DNA of 64,000 nucleotides from Luteococcus sp048595755 (GCF_048595755.1 NZ_CP184360.1:2418001-2482000); one strand, 5' to 3'; shown: positions 7,782-17,534, counted from the stretch's first letter. Translations and numbers: made by a program. Notes: a model not told the origin generated them from the sequence alone.

Positions 7782-9280
7782 CGATCTACAGCGACTACAC
7801 GCGGGACCGGATTGGGTGGTTCTTCGGGCTACGCGCCTGGCAGTTGGCGGCGGTGTCGGTGTCGACGCTGCCGGTCTTCTGGGCCATCCAGCGCCAGGCG
7901 TGGCTGTCGATGCTGCTGTTTGCCGTGGTGTGGGCGGTGGTGGTGCTGGTGACGGCGGTGCAGGTGAAGGGCCGTCCGATGTTGGGCTGGTTGTGGGCGT
8001 TGACGTGCTTCACCGTTGGCGCTGCCACGGGGGCGCGTCGGTTCACCGCCCGCGCAGCCCAGGGCAAGGCCACCAACCCGGAACAGGTTGATCTGCCGGG
8101 GGTGTTGTCGGGGGTGGAGATTCACGACGGCCCACCGACCGGGGCGGCGGCACGGCGGGTGGCGTTGGTGCAGAACCACGCGGCCCGCACCTGGGCGGTG
8201 ACCTGTGCGGTGACCCATCCCGGGATCGGGATGAGCGACGTCGACGAACGATCCCGGCAGGCCGCTGGCCTGTCGAGCCTGATCGATGCGACGGCGCGGG
8301 CGGAGTTGGCCGACGAGCTGATCGTGCAGGTCCGCACCGTGCCCGACGACGGGGCGGAACGCTCGATCTGGGTGGAGCAGCACCGCCGCCCCACCACGCA
8401 GGGACTGTCGCGTCGGGTGAATGATGACCTGCATCGCTCGTTGTCCAGGGCGAGCGTGCGCACCGAGGCGTTCGTCACCGTCGTCGTGCCCGAGGCCCGG
8501 CTGGCCCGGGTGGCACGGCATTCCGGTGGTGGGTTGGCTGGTCGGGCGCGGGTGCTGGGCAGTGTGATGGCCGAGGTCGAGGCGGCGCTGCGGGGCGGGT
8601 TGGGCATGACGCAGGTGTCGTGGCTCACGTCGCCGGAGTTGGCGTTGGCCTGTCGCAGTGGCTTCGCGCCGGGCGACCGGGCCGGGATCGTCCAGGCTCT
8701 GGCTGAGCACCAGCACGACCCAAGGGTGGAGGCGGGGGTGCCGTGGGCGATGGCTGGTCCGTCGGGGGCGGAGGCGACGGTGCGGCACTACTCCCATGAT
8801 GCGTGGAACTCGATCAGCGCGACGGTGATGCTGCCCGCCAACGGGGCGGCGTTGGGGGCGTTGGCGCCGGTGCTGACCCCGGATGAGGCGGGGGAGCGGC
8901 GCTCGTACATGGTGTGTTTCCCGATCCTGACCCAGCAGCGCGCCGAACGGCACAGCGACTCGGCCGAGTTCGCCGCCGACATGGGCGGTGAGCTGCGCCG
9001 CCGCGCGGGGGTGAAGGCCAAGGCCCGTCACCGCAACGACGCCGCCAAGGCGCACGGCGTTGACGAGAAACTGGCCCGCGGCGCCGCGCTGATGCGCCCG
9101 TATGCCGTGTGCACCGTCACCGCGCCCAAGACCGTCGCGATCGCCGACTACGGACGACGCCTCGACGCGTCCATCCGCCGCGCCGGATTCGCGCCCCTGC
9201 GCCTTGACCTGGCCCAGGACGCCGGCTTCCTGGCCTCCACCATCCCGCTTGGCCTCGGCCTGACCAGGACGGTGAACTGA
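7778..9280 (+). CDS. SCO6880-family conjugation protein (VirB3/VirB4 N-terminal-like)
   Basis: The 500-aa protein has two N-terminal hydrophobic segments (about residues 20-65 and 68-85) followed by a long cytoplasmic domain without a P-loop. This is the SCO6880 family of actinobacterial ICEs, which appears to correspond to a VirB3-like head plus the non-ATPase half of VirB4, split from the ATPase encoded next door. The GTG start at 7778 is supported by GGAGGAG at about 7764-7770 and by the GTGA overlap with the upstream stop. Its own stop overlaps the VirB4-like ATG (ATGA at 9277-9280), so these subunits are made together. Confidence 0.85.
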   Translation: MTIYSDYTRDRIGWFFGLRAWQLAAVSVSTLPVFWAIQRQAWLSMLLFAVVWAVVVLVTAVQVKGRPMLGWLWALTCFTVGAATGARRFTARAAQGKATNPEQVDLPGVLSGVEIHDGPPTGAAARRVALVQNHAARTWAVTCAVTHPGIGMSDVDERSRQAAGLSSLIDATARAELADELIVQVRTVPDDGAERSIWVEQHRRPTTQGLSRRVNDDLHRSLSRASVRTEAFVTVVVPEARLARVARHSGGGLAGRARVLGSVMAEVEAALRGGLGMTQVSWLTSPELALACRSGFAPGDRAGIVQALAEHQHDPRVEAGVPWAMAGPSGAEATVRHYSHDAWNSISATVMLPANGAALGALAPVLTPDEAGERRSYMVCFPILTQQRAERHSDSAEFAADMGGELRRRAGVKAKARHRNDAAKAHGVDEKLARGAALMRPYAVCTVTAPKTVAIADYGRRLDASIRRAGFAPLRLDLAQDAGFLASTIPLGLGLTRTVN

Positions 9281-10785
9281 TGACCGCCCGCACCGGACGC
9301 GACGTCGCCCACCTGCTGGCCGACTTCGGCCACGACCTGCCCACCCCACCCCCAACCCCGCCCAGCCGACGGGACGGCAGGTTGTTCCACCACGCCCCAG
9401 CCCGTGGCGCGTTCCGGCGGGGGCGCGGCTGGGCACCCTCAGGGGCGCCGGTGGCGGCGTGGCGGATGACCTCCGACCAGGCCGGGGTGTGGTGGCCGTT
9501 CATCGCCACCCCCGGCCTGCCACCCACCGGCGCGCAGATGGGCATTGACCAACTCTCCGGCGGCTCTTTCTACGCCGACCCCCTCGGTTGGGTCCTCGAC
9601 GACCAGATCCCCGTCACCAACCCCAACGTGATGGTCTTCGGCAAACCCGGACGCGGCAAGTCCGGCACCACCAAGGCCTTCCTGCTGCGCATGATGGACT
9701 TCGGCTACCGAGCCCTCATCCTGGGCGACCCCAAGGACGAGTACGAAGCCTTGTGCCACGCCCTGGGCGTCGAACCCTTCGCCATCGGCCGCGGCCTCGC
9801 CACCCGCATCAACCCCCTCGACCTCGGCCCCCTCGCCGACGGCTGGGAACGGCTTAGCCGGGCGGAGGCACAGCGCCGTTCCGCGCTGGTCTTCAGCCGC
9901 TGGCTCACCCTCGTGCGCGGGCTGGTCGGGTCACAGAAGGTGGGGGAGCAGCGCGTCCCCTTCGGCCCCTCCGACGAGGTCGTCGTCAAGACCGTCCTGG
10001 CTCACCTGTCCGGCTACCGCGACGCCGCCACCCGATTGACCGAACCCACCATCCCGCAGCTGTGGCGAGCCCTCGACGAACCCACCGACGAGCTGGTCGC
10101 CGCGTGCCGCTACCGCGACCGGCGCCACTTCCTCGACGAAACTCGCCTGCTGCGCGACGCCCTGGGCCAACTCGTCTCCGGCGCCCTGGCCGGGCTGTTC
10201 GACGACCACACCAGCATCCACGTCGACTGGCGCGCCCCCATCCAGTCCCTGTCCCTGTCCCGCCTCGAACCCTTCGGCGACGAAGCCGTCGGCATCGCCC
10301 TGACCTGCCTCAACTCCTGGGGACGCGCCATGCGCGAAGTCGCCGAGGTCGGGGACCTGCGCATCGTCGTGCGCGACGAAGCCTGGAAACAGCTACGCCT
10401 GGGCCCCGACGCGGTCAAGAGTTTCGACGCCGACCTGCGCTTCTCCCGCCGCGACGGCGACATCCAATGGGCCGTCATGCACAAACCCTCCGACCTGCTC
10501 TCGGCCGGAGACCACGGGTCCCAGGCCACCACCATCGCCAAGGACCTCCTGCACCTGGCCGACATCAAGATCCTCCACGGACAGGACCGCGCCGTCGCCA
10601 CCGAACTCGAACACCTCCTCGGCCTGGGCCCCATCGCCCAGGACGTCATCACCACCTGGGCCATGCAAGGCAAAGGCCGAGCCCTCTGGCAGGTCGCCGA
10701 CCAGCTCTACAAGGTCCAGACCTACCTCCACCCCCTCGAAGAACGCCTCACCTTCACCAACGACGCCATCGCCACAGCAGGCTGA
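9280..10785 (+). CDS. VirB4/TraE-like conjugation ATPase
   Basis: The 501-aa ATPase powers the type IV channel at the inner face of the membrane. The Walker A motif is FGKPGRGKSGTTKAF (about residues 119-133). The segment LILGDPKDEYEALCHALGV follows, as in VirB4/HerA-type motors. A Walker B-like strand, LRIVVRDEAWKQLRLG, carries the catalytic acidic pair, and a later region covers sensor motifs. The first 100 residues are a Pro-rich head. It is compact because the usual VirB4 N-terminal domain is in the preceding gene. Start and stop are tightly packed in the operon (ATGA overlap upstream, 2 bases downstream). Confidence 0.9.
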   Translation: MTARTGRDVAHLLADFGHDLPTPPPTPPSRRDGRLFHHAPARGAFRRGRGWAPSGAPVAAWRMTSDQAGVWWPFIATPGLPPTGAQMGIDQLSGGSFYADPLGWVLDDQIPVTNPNVMVFGKPGRGKSGTTKAFLLRMMDFGYRALILGDPKDEYEALCHALGVEPFAIGRGLATRINPLDLGPLADGWERLSRAEAQRRSALVFSRWLTLVRGLVGSQKVGEQRVPFGPSDEVVVKTVLAHLSGYRDAATRLTEPTIPQLWRALDEPTDELVAACRYRDRRHFLDETRLLRDALGQLVSGALAGLFDDHTSIHVDWRAPIQSLSLSRLEPFGDEAVGIALTCLNSWGRAMREVAEVGDLRIVVRDEAWKQLRLGPDAVKSFDADLRFSRRDGDIQWAVMHKPSDLLSAGDHGSQATTIAKDLLHLADIKILHGQDRAVATELEHLLGLGPIAQDVITTWAMQGKGRALWQVADQLYKVQTYLHPLEERLTFTNDAIATAG

Positions 10786-10787
10786 CC

Positions 10788-12314
10788 ATGACCAAACTCC
10801 TCGCCACCCTCGCCGCCCTCATCACAGCACTGCTGGCCGTGCCCATCGCCTGCGCCGCACTCGCAACCACCAGCAACGCCGCAGCAGAACCCGAGACGGT
10901 CACGGACCCGGCCTGTCTGCAAGCTGCGCCGGCGGCGGGGCAATGGCGCGCCCCTCTGGCCACCGGCTACGCGATCACCTCCCGGTTCGGGATGCGCCTG
11001 CACCCCGTCAGGCGCGTGTGGAAGCTGCACAACGGCGTCGACCTCGTCGCCCCACCCGCAACCCCCGTCGTCGCGGCAGCCGGCGGCACCGTCACCACCG
11101 CCAGCCCCCATCCGGCGTGGGGCAACCACGTCGTCATCCGCCACACTGGCGGCATCAGCACCCTGTATGCCCACCTCGCCACCATCAAGAGCGGCATCAA
11201 GCCCGGCAGCCGCGTGACCGCCGGCCAAGTGCTGGGGGCACAAGGCTCCACCGGCTACTCGACCGGCGCGCACCTGCACTTCACCGTCACCGTCAACGGC
11301 ACCGACGTCGACCCCCAACCCTTCATGACCAGCCACGGCGCCCCACTCGACGGCCATCCCACCGCCACAACACCCGCCCGCCACACGGAAGGGACAGCCG
11401 AAGGTGGTGTCGGATTCGACCTGCCCCAACCGTCCGTGCGACAGGACTCCCTGCACAACCCAGCCCTGCCCATCCCCGCCCAGGTGGAGAAGCTCTACAA
11501 GGACGCAGCCGCCAAGTACGGCCTGCCCTGGACGCTGCTGGCCGGTATTGGCATGGAAGAGACCGCCCACGGCCGCAACACCGCCACGTCCAGCGCTGGG
11601 GCGCAAGGGCTGATGCAGTTCATGCCCGCCACCTTCGCCCACTACGGCGTCGACGCAAACCACGACGGACGAACCGTCATCACCGACCCGGCCGACAGCA
11701 TCCACTCTGCCGCCAACTACCTCGTCGCCTCCGGCGCCCTCAAAGGCCCCGACGGGATCCGCCGGGCGCTGTTCGCCTACAACCACGCCGACTGGTACGT
11801 CGACGATGTCCTGCACTACGCGCACACCTACGGCGGAGGCACCGTCACCGGCACTACGACCGCCTGTGAACCAGGCATCGAAACATCCATCGGCTCCGGC
11901 ACCGAGCCCCTACCCGCCGGTCAGACTGGCCGTGTCTTGGCCTGGGCGAAGACCAAGCTCGGCGGTCCCTACGTGATGGGTGCAGCCGGGCCAACGGCCT
12001 ACGACTGTTCCAGTTACGTCCAAGCCGCCTACCGCACCGCGGGAATCACGCTGCCCCGCACAGCCCAAGGCCAACGCGACTGGCTCGCCGCCGGCCACGG
12101 CGAACGCATCCAACCCGGCCAGGAGAAGCCTGGCGACCTCATCTTCATCAACAGCTACCTAGGCCCCACCCGCATCGGCCACGTCGCCCTCGTCTGGAAC
12201 CCCAAAAACAAACAGACCATCGAAGCGGCCAGCCGTAGCCGAGGCATCGTCATCGGTGACTACGAGAGCTGGACGGGCAAGCAGATCTTCGAGATCTGGC
12301 GGGTCCACGGTTGA
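10788..12314 (+). CDS. Secreted three-domain cell-wall hydrolase (M23 + lytic transglycosylase + NlpC/P60)
   Basis: The 508-aa secreted enzyme locally opens peptidoglycan so the conjugation channel can cross it. It has an N-terminal signal peptide (about residues 1-34, hydrophobic core LAALITALLAVPIACAAL). An M23 metallopeptidase domain follows (about 45-175, with HNGVDLV and HLHF zinc-site motifs). A lysozyme-like/SLT domain comes next (about 225-345, catalytic Glu in GMEETAHG, then AGAQGLMQFMPATF). A C-terminal NlpC/P60 Cys peptidase ends the protein (about 385-508, Cys407 in YDCSSY, His in IGHVALV). Having all three activities in one chain is more than the usual VirB1/TcpG-type enzyme. It is the last gene of the block. 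The ATG at 10788 follows the VirB4-like stop by 2 bases. Confidence 0.92.
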   Translation: MTKLLATLAALITALLAVPIACAALATTSNAAAEPETVTDPACLQAAPAAGQWRAPLATGYAITSRFGMRLHPVRRVWKLHNGVDLVAPPATPVVAAAGGTVTTASPHPAWGNHVVIRHTGGISTLYAHLATIKSGIKPGSRVTAGQVLGAQGSTGYSTGAHLHFTVTVNGTDVDPQPFMTSHGAPLDGHPTATTPARHTEGTAEGGVGFDLPQPSVRQDSLHNPALPIPAQVEKLYKDAAAKYGLPWTLLAGIGMEETAHGRNTATSSAGAQGLMQFMPATFAHYGVDANHDGRTVITDPADSIHSAANYLVASGALKGPDGIRRALFAYNHADWYVDDVLHYAHTYGGGTVTGTTTACEPGIETSIGSGTEPLPAGQTGRVLAWAKTKLGGPYVMGAAGPTAYDCSSYVQAAYRTAGITLPRTAQGQRDWLAAGHGERIQPGQEKPGDLIFINSYLGPTRIGHVALVWNPKNKQTIEAASRSRGIVIGDYESWTGKQIFEIWRVHG

Positions 12315-12486
12315 TGGCATTGCCCCTGCTGCGCAGCAGCAGCTCGCCGCCGTCTCCGCCTACTAGTACGAGGATGATTCTGGACCTGACGGTCAGGGCC
12401 TGGGGCGGGCCATCGGCAGGAGGAACCCCGCCTCCGGTGGGCAATGTCTTTCGGAGTGTCCGAGCGAAAGACAGTGCGGAGACGCG

Positions 12487-15135
12487 CTACGTAGTCGGCA
12501 CCCCACCTACGAACTGCAAGGGCTGCATCGTAAGAGTTGTGACCCACTGGCTCGGCAGGCAGCCTTGCTCCTTCAAGGAGTCTAGGATGGCCGCTTCCTG
12601 CAAGTCCGGGCCGAGCCTGCGCGCCTTCTGAAGGGCTCGCTCGAGCCGGACCAAGAGGTCATATGCGGCGTCTGACTGAACGTAGAAGAGGTTGTCGTCG
12701 GCAACGAGTTTCGCGGAGGGATCGATGCTCGTTTGGGGCGTCGCATAGCACGTGAAAGATGACACCGGCGCGGTCTCGTTCCGCTTGCCGGCGACAAAGT
12801 TCAGGTGGCCGCTGGCCTCGCGCACCTTGGATGCTTGAATGTTCGAAGTGGGGCTTGCCTCGCTCTTAGCTTCCCAGCACACCCACAGCTGATCCTGGAA
12901 AATCCATGTCGAGTCGGGTGCCGCATGTGCTTTGGCGGAGTCGTACGACTCGTCCGCCCCGGCATATCGGCCCAGCGTCTTGAGGCCGGCTTCGTAGGCA
13001 ACGAATGGCGTCTGGGACAGACCAGCTTTGGCGGCATCTAGCTCGGTCTGGTTCTTCTTGATCGACCATGTGGCGAGTAGTGCGACGAGGTTCTTCGCCG
13101 CATGGCGGTCGAGGTCGTCGTACTCGTCGGCTTTGGCGAGCGCGTCGGCGTGTTTTGCCAGGTGTGTGAGCCACGAGGTGCCGCGGCCTGCAACGCGCGC
13201 GTCGGCGATCATGGACGCGGCGGCCCTGCCGAGGTCGCCTGTTGGGTCGCCGTTTTCGCGTGCGAGGGTCTTCGTCCAGCTCGCGGCAAGGTAGTGCCAA
13301 AGCGCTGAGTAGCGGGATGCCTTGGGGTGGGCGGATAGCTCGTCGAGGACGATGCGCGCCTCCATGAGGGCGCTGTCGAGATCGCCTTCCCACCATGCGC
13401 GTGTTGCCCTGACCTCAGCAGCGGCTGCTGCTGCGAGCGCTGCTGTGGCGGGCGGGTCGACGCGGGTACGGGCGTCGCGCTCCTCCACGATGTCGCCCTC
13501 CACGTCGAACCAGTCTTTCCCTTGGCGGAGAAACAGATCGATGTTGTCATTGACTTGCGCGACCGGCTTCTCCAGCGATTGCTCGCGCCCGAAGTCGATT
13601 TCGGCCTGCAACTCTTCGCGAAGCGCGGTCAGCACGTCTCCCGCAATGATGAAATTGGTCAGGTCATCGCGGATGACTACCACGGTGGCGTAGTCCTTCG
13701 CGTTACGGGTCGCGCGGCCTACGCCTTGGACGATGCGGGCACGAAGTCTCTCTTGGAGGACTGCGCCCGCGCCGAGCGACTCGTAGAGGAATCTCTCCTG
13801 CAGGTCGCCCTGTGCGGGAAGCCCGGCGAGAACGATGAGGCGACAGCTGTCGTCGGGCAGATCGATCCCGTCGTACCTATTCGCCAGATCGAGGAGCGCC
13901 TTCGGGTTTTGCGTGAACAGCGAGATGTCGTCCTCCACGTCGTGCCCGTCGAGGCGCTGGTATTCCTTGGGTAGCGCGCCGAGGGCGGCTACCGCGTCAG
14001 AGATGTAGCCGGCGGGGGTGACGAGGGCGGCGCGGCCGTGTTTCGTGATCGTGGACGCTAGCCAAGGGCCGAGCAACGCTCCATCCTTCGCGATCTCGCT
14101 GGTCCATTCGGGGAAAACGAAGAACCGACGCCCAGTACCCTGTTTGTCCCAGCCGCGGGGTACCGCCATCCGCGCGATGCTGGTGCGCCCGAAAGCGCGT
14201 TCTAGCTCGCCTCCTGCACCGAGGGTCGCGCTCATGTAGACGCGCCGCCGAGGGTTGTCGAAGGCAGGGTGGAAGGCTGTGGGGGTGATGAGGGGCCGTA
14301 TGAGGATGCGGCTGTGAGAGACGTAGAAGAGGCAGCTGCCGAGGCGGCCCGCGAGCATAGAGAGGCTGAAGTTGATGGTCCGGGGCAAGGTGCCGTCGCG
14401 CACGGCGGCGTCCAAGGTCTGTTCGATAACGCTTACCTTTGCAGCCACGACACTCGGCGATACGAGGTGAACGGCCCGGTGGTACTCGCGGAAGGACTCG
14501 TCGTTGCGGAGCCCGATGACCACTGTGGGGTCCAAACCGTCGGCTAGCGTGGCCAACAGCGTCTGATAGGCGCGTTCCTCCCGCTTGACGTCGATGCTCC
14601 ACGCGGCAGCTACCGGCTGTTCGCCCGCGTGGGCGTCATCCAGGATCAAGCTGCCTGCTCCTGCGAGAGCAGGGTTTGAGTTAAAAACGTGGCTGTAGGT
14701 TGACACGGCCATCGCCGCCGCGGAGGTGAACTTGGCCCGCGCAGCTTGGTCCCACGATTTTGATGGGCCGATCAGAAGCACGCACTCCACCCCGTAGGAT
14801 TTGAGGCGCTCAGCGGCCTGCGCGGCAAGCTGCCGGGTGGGGCAGATGTACGCGACCGGCTCACGCTCGGACAATCGAATCCACTCCCCGATCACACCGC
14901 CGACGAGCGTCTTGCCCGCGCCGGTGGGTAGTTCGAGCGCGACATCGGGAGCCTGCCGAAAGTCCCTGTACCAGTCGCGCAGCAGATCGGTCTGATGGCC
15001 CCATGGGCTGTCGGGACCGCTGTTCGTCCGCGCCAAGTGTCGGTAGAGCGCCTCGGGATCTTCCGGCACCGCACCTCGTCTGGCCTTACGCTCGAACGCC
15101 ACGTCATCCTCCCCGGCTTGCCTTGACGGACCCAT
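12487..15135 (-). CDS. SF2 helicase with C-terminal nuclease-like domain (putative defence protein)
   Basis: The 882-aa protein begins with a superfamily 2 helicase core: Walker A LPTGAGKT (about residues 69-76), motif Ia CPTRQLAAQA, motif II LILDDAHAGEQP (a DDAH variant of DEAH), and motif VI QGVGRATRN (about 475). The C-terminal 300 residues are unrelated to helicases. They contain PD at 740-741 followed by EAK at 755-757, the spacing of a PD-(D/E)XK nuclease site. A helicase-nuclease fusion carried as ICE cargo is most simply a defence protein acting on foreign DNA or RNA, but this is inference. The gene lies alone, opposite to the conjugation operons. The start is uncertain by a few codons. 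Confidence 0.82.
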   Translation of the reverse strand: MGPSRQAGEDDVAFERKARRGAVPEDPEALYRHLARTNSGPDSPWGHQTDLLRDWYRDFRQAPDVALELPTGAGKTLVGGVIGEWIRLSEREPVAYICPTRQLAAQAAERLKSYGVECVLLIGPSKSWDQAARAKFTSAAAMAVSTYSHVFNSNPALAGAGSLILDDAHAGEQPVAAAWSIDVKREERAYQTLLATLADGLDPTVVIGLRNDESFREYHRAVHLVSPSVVAAKVSVIEQTLDAAVRDGTLPRTINFSLSMLAGRLGSCLFYVSHSRILIRPLITPTAFHPAFDNPRRRVYMSATLGAGGELERAFGRTSIARMAVPRGWDKQGTGRRFFVFPEWTSEIAKDGALLGPWLASTITKHGRAALVTPAGYISDAVAALGALPKEYQRLDGHDVEDDISLFTQNPKALLDLANRYDGIDLPDDSCRLIVLAGLPAQGDLQERFLYESLGAGAVLQERLRARIVQGVGRATRNAKDYATVVVIRDDLTNFIIAGDVLTALREELQAEIDFGREQSLEKPVAQVNDNIDLFLRQGKDWFDVEGDIVEERDARTRVDPPATAALAAAAAAEVRATRAWWEGDLDSALMEARIVLDELSAHPKASRYSALWHYLAASWTKTLARENGDPTGDLGRAAASMIADARVAGRGTSWLTHLAKHADALAKADEYDDLDRHAAKNLVALLATWSIKKNQTELDAAKAGLSQTPFVAYEAGLKTLGRYAGADESYDSAKAHAAPDSTWIFQDQLWVCWEAKSEASPTSNIQASKVREASGHLNFVAGKRNETAPVSSFTCYATPQTSIDPSAKLVADDNLFYVQSDAAYDLLVRLERALQKARRLGPDLQEAAILDSLKEQGCLPSQWVTTLTMQPLQFVGGVPTT

Positions 15136-15539
15136 GATGCCGTCCTGGCCGCGACCTGGTGTGAAGGACTCGCGGACACCGGGCGAACCTCGGGCCCGCC
15201 GTCGTATCGTCCGACGGGAGGGCTCGCGGTGCTCGTGCTGGCGCGGCCGGCGCTCGGAACGCCTTCTGTGCCATTGCCGTGGAACGGATTTGCAGCGGTT
15301 GTCTCGGGCAGATCGTGGCCTTCGCCCCGAGACCCGGTGCCGCGCCAGCGAACTCCCACCGGCTGCGCTTCATCCGGTAGTGCCACAGGGCCGAAAAGTC
15401 AGCAGCGGTCAATCGGGACGGCGGGGGATGAGGTCGGCCTGACCCTGGGGTTCCCCAACGGCAACCCCCTGTCCAAACACACCACAACGACGCATCCCAA
15501 AGCATCCAACCGCGCGGGCATCTGCTCAACGCAACGGTG
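15136..15539. other. No gene seen
   Basis: These roughly 400 bases lie between the helicase start and the decayed methyltransferase. Open frames exist on both strands but none has a credible start, ribosome site or family resemblance. The region presumably includes the helicase promoter. Confidence 0.4.
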
Positions 15540-16026
15540 TTAGCGGTTAATCACGATGTCGTACCTCATGGCTTGGAAGCCCCTGCCGACCCGGCGCATC
15601 CCCTGAACAGTCTGGCACGCCATCGGCGGATGCTCACCCGGTGCGAGCACGGACCATCTCGGCAAGCATGCGATCCAGGTCCTCATCGGGTTTTGGATCG
15701 TCGAGCACCACGAGAACAGGCCATCAAAGGTGCCGTCGGGATGATCGATGTCCCTCAACGTCCCAACGGTCACCGGGAACCCCGGATGGTCCAGTCGCGC
15801 GCGACCATCTGCTCGGACAGGTTAAGTCCTTGGTCGTCACATCCGCGTCAGCCAAGTAGGGCAGCATCCGCCCGGCCCTGCAACCGGCATTCAGGACTCG
15901 GCGAGGCTCCGCGAGGAGGCCGATGAAGTGATCGATCATTGCAAGATCCACCGACTGCTCCGGCTCGCTCTCCACAATCCGTTCAGCGTAGGCATCGGCG
16001 ACGTTGTCATGGGCGGTCCTGGTCAG
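15540..16026 (-). pseudogene. Decayed class I SAM-dependent methyltransferase
   Basis: Read leftwards, the first part carries TRTAHDNVADAYAERI and VLNAGCRAGRMLPYL. The latter matches the N-terminus and glycine-rich SAM loop of small class I methyltransferases (normally VADVGCGPGR...). From about 15,775 the homology continues in a different frame (TLRDIDHPDGTFDGLFSWCSTIQ, then VLAPGEHPPMACQ), matching the post-motif strands. The gene is therefore frameshifted. The SAM loop is also mutated (GCRAG for GCGPG), and the 3' end is lost. No function is expected. Confidence 0.6.
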
Positions 16027-16085
16027 GGCTTCCTCGTCTTCTGAGGGCCGTGTTCGGGCGCTCGCACGTCGTTCATACTGGCTAG

Positions 16086-16814
16086 GTGACGAGGCAGCAG
16101 GTTGTTCGGTTCGCTGTGACCCTTCCCGGAGCTGATCCAACGACAGTACTGGGAACCAGTGCGACCATGCGGGTATGGACACTCCACGACGACGTCTACG
16201 TTGGCTCTCGCCAAGGGGCCAAGACCCTCAAGGTCTCCTTCCACGGGGCACGGCTGGAGCAATCTGAGGCATGGCAGCTCGGATACACCCGCGAGCACTG
16301 GAAGAGCGGCGAGGAGCCGTTGTGGATCGGCCCAGACCGAATTGTTCAGACGTGGCGCCCCACTCCGATTGTCAGCGGTTTCAGGACGATGCTAGTGATG
16401 GACTTCTACCGTGGGGCTCTGCGCCCGCAGCCCCCTGACTCCGGGGCGGTCCACCTCGAGTTTCCCCCAGATCTGGAGGGGTTCGTGCGCGTCCTCTTGG
16501 TAGAAACGGAACGCGCGGCCAACAGCGTCCGCGGGCAAGTGGCTAATCCCCTGAACCTGCCCAGCGGGCGACAAATATGGCTGTCGGCACAGGTGCGAGA
16601 GGACCGCGCGTCGGCGAAGGAGGAGGTGCACCCAGCTGAGGTCGTCATCATGACGCCGTCCACAGTGGACATTGATGGCTCCGCGACCCCCCGTCTGGAA
16701 TTCCGGGGCGCGAACCTGGACTGGGACTCTTTCGCAGATCATCGCCCCGCCTGCCCGTGGCCGAGGCCGGCCAGCCCGCGCGACGCTGTGCCGCCGCAGG
16801 GTCCTTTCTCATAA
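16086..16814 (+). CDS. Unknown protein, 242 aa
   Basis: I do not recognise this protein. It begins VTRQQVVRFAVTLPGADPTTVLGTSATM from a GTG and has no signal peptide or membrane helix. Its centre looks like a beta-rich globular domain (LHDDVYVGSRQGAKTLKVSFHG; WIGPDRIVQTWRPTP; TMLVMDFYRGALRP). The last 25 residues are Pro/Arg-rich and could be a read-through tail after a frameshift. It stands alone between a pseudogene and metabolic-type genes, so the context gives no clue. Confidence 0.5.
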   Translation: MTRQQVVRFAVTLPGADPTTVLGTSATMRVWTLHDDVYVGSRQGAKTLKVSFHGARLEQSEAWQLGYTREHWKSGEEPLWIGPDRIVQTWRPTPIVSGFRTMLVMDFYRGALRPQPPDSGAVHLEFPPDLEGFVRVLLVETERAANSVRGQVANPLNLPSGRQIWLSAQVREDRASAKEEVHPAEVVIMTPSTVDIDGSATPRLEFRGANLDWDSFADHRPACPWPRPASPRDAVPPQGPFS

Positions 16815-17046
16815 CGCGAACGAGCCGCTCAGCTCCAATCGGAACCCTCACCAATGGGCGCGCACTCCTGCCGGAGGTCGCTGACTCTGCCTGCTCAGTT
16901 CTTGGGCGCCGATTTCGGCCCAGGTTTCGGCCGCCGTCGACACAAACTGAGAGCCGTCCTCGTCGCGCCGTAGCGACCAAATGCCTGGGCGCGGCCAGCC
17001 GAGCACTTTCAGGAATAGAGATTGGGCCCATGGCGAGGACACCAAC

Positions 17047-17457
17047 CTAAGGGCCGCGTTGAACGTCCTCGGGGCCAACCACGTAGCAGAGGTGACACTC
17101 GTCGGCGTACCGCGCGACCTCACCGCGCAGCCCGTAGCCCTCTTGCGCAAGCCGGCCGACGTGGCCTTCGACCTGCAGCGACACTCGGTGCAGCCCCAGG
17201 ACGTTCGGCATGCCACCTGTCGCGGCAGGGATGGGGGAGGGCGTGACGTACTGCTGCAGCTCGATCTGAGCGTCGGAGTCGTCGGAGCCGAGCACGCAGA
17301 TCCGGGACTCGACGTCCTCGAGCCCGAGGGTCAGGTCGACCCATGGTCCGTGGACCTGTGCTTCGCCCTTGACCTCGAGGCCGAGTGCGACGAAGAAGTC
17401 ACGGACGAGCTCGAGGTCCTGGACGACGATGCCGAAATTCTCAATGCGCGTGGTCAT
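17047..17457 (-). CDS. VOC (glyoxalase/dioxygenase-like) protein, C-terminus altered
   Basis: The 136-aa single-domain vicinal-oxygen-chelate protein begins MTTRIENFGIVVQDLELVRDFFVALGLEV, the classic first strand-helix of the fold. A metal or ligand residue lies in the GLHRVSLQVEG strand. A GGAG ribosome site precedes the ATG. The final strand usually reads GPEGIIV-L in relatives. Here it becomes GPEDVQRGP and stops, so the last few residues may have been changed by a frameshift or deletion. Between 16815 and 17046, a segment with protein-like composition (RPGIWSLRRDEDGSQF) remains in a different frame, without a start. The substrate is unknown. Confidence 0.75.
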   Translation of the reverse strand: MTTRIENFGIVVQDLELVRDFFVALGLEVKGEAQVHGPWVDLTLGLEDVESRICVLGSDDSDAQIELQQYVTPSPIPAATGGMPNVLGLHRVSLQVEGHVGRLAQEGYGLRGEVARYADECHLCYVVGPEDVQRGP

Positions 17458-17534
17458 GTGAATCTCCTGTTCAAGGGGATGGTTGGCCTCCCAACCGGGA
17501 GGCCGACCGAAAGTACGCTGTGAGCCTGAAGGGG

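Noticed and set aside
16848..17046. Small gene before the VOC protein
   Set aside because: A protein-like stretch exists (RPGIWSLRRDEDGSQF) but it has no start or ribosome site and overlaps the VOC gene in another frame; it is treated as a remnant at most.
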